Assembly: GCF_036884275.1 (NCBI RefSeq)
Contig: NZ_CP145607.1
Location: 1,599,001-1,663,000 of the forward strand
Length of the DNA stretch: 64,000 bases
Direction of reading: 5' to 3'
Source: Sphingomonas kaistensis
GTDB taxonomy: Bacteria > Pseudomonadota > Alphaproteobacteria > Sphingomonadales > Sphingomonadaceae
Part shown: one piece after another, positions 57,122 through 64,000 of the stretch
Layout: every line of letters starts with the position of its first letter
Position numbering within the stretch: position 1 is the first letter of the stretch
Notes under the pieces: model-generated
Database searches by the model: none
What the model was told of the DNA's origin: nothing
The model's input: the letters and a program-made list of their open reading frames with translations, nothing else
Made by a program: the position numbers and the translations under genes

Positions 57122-57150
57122 CCTATCAGACAGGCAACCTATCTGAAAGG
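57122..57150. promoter_or_regulatory. Paired operator-like sites upstream of the TonB receptor operon
   Basis: CCTATCAGACAGG (57122-57134) and CCTATCTGAAAGG (57138-57150) have centres 16 bp apart. The first matches the site at 52154-52166 exactly, and the second matches 52132-52144 at 12 of 13 positions. Such exact sharing between two unlinked promoters points to one regulator, probably the GntR at 50.6 kb. Confidence 0.75.
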
Positions 57151-57231
57151 CTACAGCAGGGAGTTTGAGTTTGCCGAGCGTCGAAAAGATTTAGCCGATC
57201 GGATCAGGTACGCTCTTGGCGAGGGCAAGGT

Positions 57232-57992
<761 letters not shown>

Positions 57993-57999
57993 CAGCGTC

Positions 58000-59511
58000 T
58001 CACGGAAGAAATGGAGCGGCGGGCATGGGCGGCTCGTGCACGGCTTCACCCTTGCTCAATTGATAGACCTGCCGCGTGGAGGCGTCGAACTCTGGCCAGG
58101 GCAGGATGCCGGTCTTGGCGAAATCGACCCAGATCTTGTGCACTTGGTCGGCAAGGTCCTGCGGGGGCGTGGTTCCGGCAAGCCCGCGTTCTCCGGTGAC
58201 GCTTGCCAGCGTGTCGAACACGAAGGGCAATTCCATGGCGTGGCAGGCGCCGAGTTCACCGTCCAACGCCGGCGAACGCCAGTCGAGCTCGTACACGTGT
58301 GTCCGCCCCCGATGCTCTTCGGCGAAGCGCCGCGCCGGCCAGCGGAACACGAGGTCGTTAAGCGCATCGGTCAGCGCATGGCCCGGGCGCCGGCCATCGC
58401 GGCCAAGGCCGTAGGCCGTCAGCACCTTGCGCGCTCTGGGCTGCGACCGGTGGAGCAGGTAGGTCGCCATTAACCGCCCGATCTTTTCGCGCACGCCGGT
58501 CGGGACGAGGTAAAGATTCATCTCCTCGGCATTGGTGCCGATCAACAGGTCAACATCCTTGCCGGCGCCCTTCTTCAGCGCGGCCAGCGGCTGCTGCGGC
58601 AGGACGTCGTCGCCATGCACGGGGACAAAGCGGCTGATCCCGAACACCGGTTCGCGGCCGTCGCCATCGCGCAGGTCGATAAGGGTGGTCGGCTGACTTA
58701 TCTTTTGCTGGGCGTCGAGCGCTCGCTTGGTGCTCACGCTCCGAAAGCCGTCCGGGTCAGGCCGGATCCGGAGCATCTTGGCCAGCCTCCGGACAAGACG
58801 CTGCGCGACACCGATGTCGCGGGTCATGGCACCGTGGCCGCTTTGCACGATCGCTCGGCGGAACAGGCCGGCGGCCAGCGGCGAGGTCAGCAGATCGGCG
58901 ACCGCCATGCCGCCCGCGGATTCGCCGAACACGGTGACATTGCCGGGATCGCCGCCGAACGCCGCGATATTGTCCTGCACCCAGCGCAGCGCCGCGATCT
59001 GGTCGCGAAGGCCAAGATTGGTCGGCACGCCCGGAATGGGCAGAAAGCCTTCGATGCCGAGCCGATAATTGATCGCGATGCAGACGACCCCGTCGCGGGC
59101 GAAAGCACTGCCGTCCGACACCGACGCGTCCTTGCTGCCGATGACGAAGCCGCCGCCGTGGATCCAGACCATGACGGGGAGGGCGCTGCCACCGCCCGCC
59201 GGGCGCCAGATGTTGAGGGTCAGGTAATCGTTCCCGCCGGCCTGATCGGTGCCGATCAGCGGCGCGACGTCGAGCGCGGGGAAGGGGTTGTGGCACTGCG
59301 GTGCGGTCACGCCGCCGTGCGTCGCATCGCGCTCGCCCTGCCACGATGCAGCGGGCTGCGGTTCGGCGAAGCGCAGCGCGCCGACCGGCGGAGCGGCATA
59401 GGGAAGGCCGAGGAACCGTTCGACCGCGCCGCTCCGGACTCCGCGCACGGCACCGGCGGCGGTGGTGACCACGACGTCGCCGCTGTCGGTGGCCTGTTGA
59501 TGGGTCAGCAT
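58000..59511 (-). CDS. Type-B carboxylesterase/lipase family protein
   Basis: The product is 503 residues from the ATG at 59511 with GGAGGATC upstream. The alpha/beta hydrolase features are the oxyanion HGGGFVIGS, the nucleophile elbow FGESAGGMAV, an acidic residue in LIGTNAEEMN and the histidine in GACHAMELPFVF. No clear signal peptide is present, so it is probably cytoplasmic. It hydrolyses carboxylic esters. It fits a pathway in which an ester enters the cell, is split, and the hydroxyacid is oxidised. Confidence 0.9.
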   Translation of the reverse strand: MLTHQQATDSGDVVVTTAAGAVRGVRSGAVERFLGLPYAAPPVGALRFAEPQPAASWQGERDATHGGVTAPQCHNPFPALDVAPLIGTDQAGGNDYLTLNIWRPAGGGSALPVMVWIHGGGFVIGSKDASVSDGSAFARDGVVCIAINYRLGIEGFLPIPGVPTNLGLRDQIAALRWVQDNIAAFGGDPGNVTVFGESAGGMAVADLLTSPLAAGLFRRAIVQSGHGAMTRDIGVAQRLVRRLAKMLRIRPDPDGFRSVSTKRALDAQQKISQPTTLIDLRDGDGREPVFGISRFVPVHGDDVLPQQPLAALKKGAGKDVDLLIGTNAEEMNLYLVPTGVREKIGRLMATYLLHRSQPRARKVLTAYGLGRDGRRPGHALTDALNDLVFRWPARRFAEEHRGRTHVYELDWRSPALDGELGACHAMELPFVFDTLASVTGERGLAGTTPPQDLADQVHKIWVDFAKTGILPWPEFDASTRQVYQLSKGEAVHEPPMPAAPFLP

Positions 59512-59633
59512 GGCGATCCTCCAGCCGCCTCGCCTACCAGCGCATGGCGCCGCGTCCATGCCGCCTTCTTTGCCTGTCGTAAGCTAGACTTGATACATCG
59601 TCATCGGCCGGACATGCGGCGCAAGCCGAGCGG

Positions 59634-61165
59634 CTATTCCGCCGGCTCTGGCTCGCGCACCGCTTCGGCCGATGCCATGCCGGGCTCCTCGGACGTCCCG
59701 CCAATCAGGTCGCGGACGGCCTTTTCGACGTTGCGGCCCGTTTCCTCGTCGATGTTGCGCCAATATTCGAAGGCCCGCACCAATACGGGTTCGCTTACCC
59801 CGTCGGCGAGGTGACCGGCGATGTTCTGCACAAGCCGTTCGCGTTGTTCGTCGTCCATGCCTTGCGGATGAGGTCACGCGGCTGGCTGAAGTCGTCGTCG
59901 TCCGCGCGGAGCGTGTAGGCCGCGCGGACCATTTCGCCGTCGGCGTGCCAGGTCGCTTCGCCGCCCACCTGCGGCTGCGCCGCGGGACCGCCATAGCTGT
60001 TGGGCGCGTAGACGGGATCAAGCGCATTCTGCACCCGCATCGCGCCGCCGCGCGAATAGCTGTGAACGGGCGACTTGGGCGCGTTCACCGGGATCTGCTT
60101 GTAATTGACGCCCAGCCGGTGGCGATGCGCATCGGCATAAGCGAATCCGCGCGCGAGCAGCATCTTGTCGGGCGACAGGCCGGTGCCCGGCACCATGTTG
60201 TTGGGTTCGAACGCCAGCTGTTCGATCTGCGTGTCCCAGTCGACCGGATTGGTGGTGAGCGTCAATTTGCCCACCTCGATCAACGGATAATCGCCGTGCG
60301 GCCAGACCTTGGTCAGGTCGAACGGATTGATCCGGTAGGTCTTGGCTTCCTCGAACGGCATGATCTGCCACTTCAAGGTCCAGCTCGGATAATCTCCCTT
60401 GGCGATATGATCGAACAGGTCGCGGCGATGATAATCGCCGTCGGTGCCGGCCAGACGGTCGGCCTCATCCTGGCTGAGATAAGCGTTGCCGCTCTCGGTC
60501 CCGACGTCGGTCATCCAGTGGAACTTGACGAAGAACTTTTCGCCGTCCGCGTTGATCAGCATGTAGGTGTGGCTGCCGTAGCCATTCATCTCGCGCCAGT
60601 TCTTCGGGATCCCGCGATCGCCCATCAGATAGGTGACCTGGTGCGCGCTTTCCGGAGACAGCGTCCAGAAATCCCACTGCATGTCATGGTCGCGCAAGCC
60701 ATTGTCGGCGCGGCGCTTCTGGCTTCGGATGAAGTGCTGAAACTTCAGCGGATCGCGGATGAAAAATACCGGCGTGTTGTTGCCGACCATGTCGAAATTG
60801 CCGTCCTCGGTGTAGAGCTTGACCGAGAAGCCGCGCGGATCGCGCCAGGTGTCGGGGCTGCCGCGTTCGCCCGCGACCGTCGAGAAGCGCATCGCCGCCT
60901 CGCTCTTCGCGCCGGGCTGGAAGATCTTGGCCTTGGTGTAGCGCGATACGTCGGCGGTGGTCTCGTAATGCCCGAACGCGCCCGATCCCTTGGCGTGGGG
61001 CTGCCGCTCCGGGATCCGTTCGCGGTTGAAATTGGCCATCTGCTCGATGAGGTAGAAGTCGTTCAGGACCAGCGGCCCGTCGGCCCCGAGGCTAAGCGAA
61101 TGCTCGTCGCTCTGCACTGGAATGCCCGCATCGGTTGTCGTCGGCGGCACGGCTTTGTCGGTCAT
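59634..61165 (-). pseudogene. katA: Catalase (clade 3, small subunit) with one-base frameshift near the C-terminus
   Basis: Removes hydrogen peroxide. The main frame (61165 to about 59860) encodes the catalase core: [20 protein letters not shown], the region around [13 protein letters not shown], and the heme-ligand segment [12 protein letters not shown]. It then runs into a nonsense end after DLIRKAW. The missing C-terminal catalase-related part ([17 protein letters not shown], to 59634) lies in another frame. Restoring one G in the GGC run near 59859-59863 joins them to about 510 residues. It is a pseudogene or a sequencing error; the heme core itself is intact. Confidence 0.85.
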
Positions 61166-61198
61166 TCCAGCGTCCTTCCAAATAGGTAGAAGATCAAC

Positions 61199-61220
61199 GA
61201 AAGGCCCGGCGGGGCCTTTC
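61199..61220. terminator. Orphan terminator-like hairpin between katA and DUF1440 genes
   Basis: A perfect 9-bp stem, GAAAGGCCC/GGGCCTTTC, with a 4-nt loop lies in a 201-bp divergent spacer where no gene ends. It could be an attenuator for katA or a relic of a lost gene. Nothing else is recognisable in 61166-61366. Confidence 0.55.
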
Positions 61221-61366
61221 CGGATGCATCGGATAAATACGGCAGCCCGAAATCGGCGGTCTGCACGATGCGGCCAGCGATGGAGAGGCGACGCGGGTAT
61301 CGTGAAGCCGCTTTGGAACTCCGATCATGACGCCATGTTTCTTTCCGGTATCCTGGAGAGCAAGAC

Positions 61367-61918
61367 ATGACCGATGGCAACGCCAGTAAATCTGAGGCCC
61401 GCCGTGACGGGAGGGACGGCGGCAGGTCGCCGGACCCGTTGCGCGGCGCCATGGCAGGACTGGTCGCCGGACTGGTGGCCTCCCTTGCGATGGACCTCGC
61501 CCAGAAGGCGCTATCCCGGATGCAGTCTTCCGACGATTCCGAGAATGAGGAGCCGGCCACCGAAAAAGCTGCCGATCGTGTCGCTGAAGGGGTCACGGGC
61601 GCCCCGGTGTCCGAGGCCAACAAGCCTCTCGCCGGGCAGGCAGTCCACTACGGGTTCGGCGCGCTACTCGGGCTGGGATACGGCATCGCGGCGGAATATC
61701 GTCCCGGCATCACGGCCGGCGCGGGCTCAGGCTTCGGCTTGGCAACGGCCGCCCTGTTCGATGAGATCGGCGTGCCGGCGGCGGGGCTTGGCGACCCACC
61801 GTGGAAAGCGGACATGTCCACTCACCTCTACGCCCTGGCGTCGCATCTGGTGTTCGGGACGACGACGGAAGTGGTCCGCCGTGTGATCGGCGATGTCATA
61901 CAAGAAACAGATGATTAG
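61367..61918 (+). CDS. DUF1440/YagU-like membrane protein
   Basis: The product is 183 residues. Several membrane or amphipathic segments: GAMAGLVAGLVASLAMDLAQ, then AVHYGFGALLGLGYGIAAEY and HLYALASHLVFGTTTEVVRR. This pattern fits DUF1440 (YagU), an inner-membrane family. YagU has been tied to acid stress in E. coli. It is preceded by GGAGAGC a few bases upstream. It ends 6 bp before the CheB remnant. Confidence 0.8.
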   Translation: MTDGNASKSEARRDGRDGGRSPDPLRGAMAGLVAGLVASLAMDLAQKALSRMQSSDDSENEEPATEKAADRVAEGVTGAPVSEANKPLAGQAVHYGFGALLGLGYGIAAEYRPGITAGAGSGFGLATAALFDEIGVPAAGLGDPPWKADMSTHLYALASHLVFGTTTEVVRRVIGDVIQETDD

Positions 61919-61924
61919 ACCGAA

Positions 61925-62362
61925 TTGAGCGGCATCGAGGCGTTGACGGCTCTCGTCGCGGAGATACCGTCGGATACGCCCGCCAGCTTCGTAATCCTGC
62001 AGCGTCTCGCTCCCGATCACGAAAGCCAGTCGGCGGACATACTGGAGCGGTTTGCCAAGTTGCCGGTAGGCGAAGCGGACGAGAACATGCCGATGGAGGC
62101 CGGCAAGAGCTACGTCCTGACGCCCGACCGCTATCTTACAAGGAGGAAATGCTCGAACAAAGCATGTTCGACACCCTGCGTTTGCTTCGCAAAAAAATCC
62201 CGGATGCTGCGCGCGCTTGCCGCCAAGAACGACATCAATCGCGCGATGTACCTGGTCAGCGCCGACGATTGCGATGCCGATGCCAAACGGATCAAAGAAA
62301 ATGATTTTCGCACGACGAAAGGTCGCGGCGTGACAAGAATGAAGAACGTTATCTTCGTATAA
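61925..62362 (+). pseudogene. Degenerate CheB methylesterase-type fragment
   Basis: The frame opens within the CheB core: SGIEALTALVAEIPSDTPAS and VLTPDRYLT match the first half of a CheB domain, but the upstream GASAGG active-site serine is missing. After DRYLT the frame is unrelated. The C-terminal helical tail typical of CheB-HWE partner proteins is scattered over two frames (LEQSMFDTLRLLRKK in one, SRMLRALAAKNDINRAMY in another), joined across a 7-A run at 62191-62197. The second half of the domain, with catalytic His and Asp, is deleted. It is a remnant of a chemosensory-type signalling gene. Confidence 0.8.
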
Positions 62363-62383
62363 AAGGCGAAGAATACTCGCTCG

Positions 62384-62668
62384 CTAGTCGTTTTGTAGGG
62401 CCCTTACAGGAACCACTAATCGATAGGCAAAACCGCTGGCGTCATAACTCGCGCTCGGCGTGCCGGAGAGGGTAATTGTGGCGTATCGATTGAGGATGCG
62501 GCTTCCGAACCCTTTCCGGGTGGGCTGAACCACCGCCGGACCACCGCTTTCGGACCAGCTGAATTCGAGCTCGTCGCCCATCAGCCGCCATTCGATGTCG
62601 ACCACTCCGCTGATGACCTTCAGCGCACCGTATTTGATCGCATTGGTGGCAAGTTCGTGCGTCGCCCA
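62384..62668 (-). pseudogene. C-terminal fragment of an HWE-family histidine kinase (minus strand)
   Basis: The reading frame encodes the N-box HELATNAIKYGALKVIS, then VVDIEWRLMGDELEFSWSESGG and KGFGSRILNRYA, the ATP-binding C-terminus of an HWE kinase. Upstream (toward 62680) the frame meets a stop, and no H-box or PAS domain is present. This is a truncated remnant, not a working kinase. Confidence 0.8.
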
Positions 62669-62673
62669 CGGTC

Positions 62674-62787
62674 ATGTGGGTCCAATCGTCTCGGGGCACG
62701 GTCGCGGTTGACTATTCGGAGGACGGTTTGACATGGCACCTCGACCTGCCAGCATTTGAGGATCGGGATTCCTCAACTGATGTCTGA
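62674..62787 (+). pseudogene. Second HWE-kinase C-terminal fragment (plus strand)
   Basis: A short plus-strand frame reads GTVAVDYSEDGLTWHLDLPA (62695-62754) then EDRDSSTDV and stops. It looks like the last strand of another HWE kinase, where Gly-x-V...D...GL..L.LP is usual. It ends 8 bp inside the response-regulator start, the normal overlap for a kinase-regulator pair. The rest of the kinase is gone and replaced by the oppositely oriented fragment. Confidence 0.6.
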
Positions 62788-63160
62788 CATCAAAGAGATT
62801 TTCATCGTCGAGGACGACACCATCGTGGCGCTCGATATGGCGGACCTCTTGGAGAGGCTCGGCTTCGAGGTCGTCGGGCCGGCGGTGCATCAGGAACAGG
62901 CGATCGAGATTGCCAGGACTGACAAGTTCGATGCAGCGTTCCTTGACGTCAATCTCGGGTGAAGCAAGACATCGGAACCGGTGGCCGAGATCCTCCGTCA
63001 GCGAGGCATTCCGTTCATTTTCGTCACCGCCTACGATGCTTCCGAAATCTCGTTCCGCGTGTCGGATGAGCGCGTGCTCAAGAAGCCGGTCACCGGAGAC
63101 GAAATGCTAGGGGCACTGCGAACAGTGCTTCCGCATCACGAACTCAAATCCACCGCATGA
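62780..63160 (+). pseudogene. Response-regulator receiver domain interrupted by in-frame TGA
   Basis: The frame MSDIKEIFIVEDDTIVALD to FLDVNLG (phospho-acceptor Asp56) ends at a TGA (62960-62962). The same frame then continues without shift as SKTSEPVAEILRQRG, FIFVTAYD (conserved Thr), VLKKPVTGDEM (conserved Lys) and stops at 63160. Without the TGA it would be a 126-residue single-domain regulator. A CGA-to-TGA change would explain it. It is either inactivated or misread. Confidence 0.85.
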
Positions 63161-63354
63161 CGTGCGTCCTTGCGAACCGCGCCATCGCGTTTCGCTGAGC
63201 TCCGGCATCCGCTCGTTCGATGACAGGGTCATCTGTGAAGCGGCCAGCCATTCCGAATAGCGCCCAGCTTCGATTGGTCTAGAGCCGTCAAACCCCCGTG
63301 CTCGGCAAACAGCCAGCCCGGCGACTGCTCGTCTGAGATTCACGATAAGAGAAA

Positions 63355-63428
63355 TGGAGGCCCGAGCCGGAATCGAACCGGCGTGCAAGGATTTGCAGTC
63401 CTCTGCGTCACCACTCCGCCATCGGGCC
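63355..63428 (-). tRNA. tRNA-Cys (anticodon GCA)
   Basis: A 74-nt minus-strand cloverleaf: 7-bp acceptor stem GGCCCGA/TCGGGCC, anticodon loop CTGCAAA with GCA, T-loop GGTTCGATTCC, and an encoded CCA (TCCA end). The 194 bp before it (63161-63354) hold no gene that I can support. Confidence 0.95.
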
Positions 63429-63469
63429 TCGATGCGGTCCGCCCCCTAAGCAGGGGCACCGCTGGCCTG

Positions 63470-64000
63470 TCAATCTTTTGCGGACGCGGTTTTGGCTGAC
63501 GCGGGCTTTGACGGTGTCTCCTTCACCACCTGAATCCGAACCGCTTTCCCGGCCAGCAGATACTGACGAGCGGCCGCCTGCAACATGGCGGGCGTAACCG
63601 CTTCGAAGTCGGAGCGCTGGGTGCGGATGCTTTCCAGCGTGAAGGGATCCTCGCCGAGGTCTTCCAGCGCCCCCATCCAATAACCGTTGCCGTCCATCGC
63701 GCGGGTGAGCGAGGCCAGGAGCGGCCGGCGCGCGCGGACCAGCTCGTCCTCGTCGATCGGGCGCGAGGCGAGGTCGTCGGCGATCTTCTGGGCTTCGCTG
63801 AAAAAGCGCGGCAGGCTGGCGGGCGGTGCTTCGACCTGCGCGGCGAGATAGCCGTAGCGGGTCCAGGTCGACGAGGCGCCGTGGGTGGCCGACGGCGCAT
63901 AGCTGACGCCTTCCTTTTCGCGCAGCTCTTGCGTCAGGCGAAGCTGGTACACCGCGCCGAGCAAGGTCAGGGTCCGCGCCAGCCGGCGGGTTTCGGGCGA
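63470..64000 (-). CDS. M16-family (insulinase-type) peptidase, C-terminal part only
   Basis: The frame is open to the window end, so the start lies beyond 64000. About 176 residues are visible: RLTQELREKEGVSYAPSATHG is the conserved M16 C-terminal-domain stretch, then YGYLAAQVEAPPASL and the end VKETPSKPASAKTASAKD. The HxxEH zinc site is in the unseen part. It is likely a periplasmic zinc peptidase or processing-peptidase-like protein. Confidence 0.9.
   Translation of the reverse strand, partial: SPETRRLARTLTLLGAVYQLRLTQELREKEGVSYAPSATHGASSTWTRYGYLAAQVEAPPASLPRFFSEAQKIADDLASRPIDEDELVRARRPLLASLTRAMDGNGYWMGALEDLGEDPFTLESIRTQRSDFEAVTPAMLQAAARQYLLAGKAVRIQVVKETPSKPASAKTASAKD

Noticed and set aside
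62140..62151. New small gene starting after a perfect AAGGAGG at 62149
   Set aside because: The spacing to ATG is only 2 bp and the frame soon loses similarity; it is better read as part of the broken CheB tail.
62960..62962. TGA read as selenocysteine in the response regulator
   Set aside because: No selenoprotein of this type is known and no SECIS-like hairpin is apparent; a nonsense mutation is simpler.
63107..63388. 93-residue minus-strand open frame before tRNA-Cys
   Set aside because: It overlaps the receiver remnant and the tRNA, with no motif or ribosome site.

Overview
The window looks like chromosomal DNA from a high-GC alphaproteobacterium, most likely a sphingomonad (Sphingomonas or a close relative). 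This is inferred from the MucR/Ros-type regulator, the TonB-dependent receptors with sphingomonad-style plugs, the HWE-kinase/CheB remnants, the many four-base (ATGA/GTGA) gene overlaps, and the alphaproteobacterial order tsaB-rimI ... fur-plsC-miaB-phoH-ybeY-corC. I see no rRNA, prophage, insertion sequence, CRISPR array or replication origin. The only RNA gene found is one tRNA-Cys.

Layout. 1-4.9 kb: the end of a LacI-type regulator, a heme-oxygenase-like diiron protein, a small-domain methyltransferase and two glycosyltransferases. 5-16.3 kb (minus strand): a translation/RNA operon rimP-nusA-ylxR-infB-rbfA, then GNAT, a Lys-rich small protein and tdk, then truB-rpsO-pnp. 16.4-19.4 kb: GtrA, a GT2 glycosyltransferase and a GT-C-like membrane protein. 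19.4-22.4 kb: a type III polyketide synthase with an isoprenylcysteine-methyltransferase-like protein (probable phenolic lipid pair), a sugar dehydrogenase lipoprotein and a CsbD protein. 22.5-33.6 kb: housekeeping genes (lnt, metK, trmB, corC, ybeY, phoH, miaB, plsC, fur, mucR, rimI, tsaB), in which the lnt-metK-trmB block is reversed relative to the order I recall from other alphaproteobacteria. 33.7-39.1 kb: a quinone reductase, a 1106-residue TolB-propeller/amidohydrolase and a DDAH-like hydrolase. 39.1-43.9 kb: two arsenosugar-type glycosyltransferases, a sterol-desaturase-type protein, a DUF1499 protein, MTA phosphorylase and a radical SAM protein. 43.9-49.3 kb: lipoprotein MsrA and MsrB, a TVP38-oxidoreductase fusion and a TonB receptor.

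49.4-59.5 kb is a coherent minus-strand catabolic locus. It holds an FMN 2-hydroxyacid oxidase, a FadR-type GntR regulator, an AraC regulator, an MFS transporter, a D-lactate-dehydrogenase-like flavoprotein, a TonB receptor, an SDR (frameshifted) and a carboxylesterase. The same pair of 13-bp operator-like sites (CCTATC-N-GANAGS) lies in front of both halves, which suggests one regulon. My hypothesis is uptake of an ester of a 2-hydroxyacid, its hydrolysis, and oxidation of both enantiomers.

57.2-63.2 kb carries nearly all the damaged genes in the window: an SDR and a catalase each with a one-base frameshift, then a graveyard of CheB, two HWE-kinase C-termini pointing away from each other, and a response regulator with an in-frame TGA. 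Either this segment is decaying, or some of the one-base events are sequencing errors. The window ends with tRNA-Cys and the C-terminal part of an M16 peptidase.
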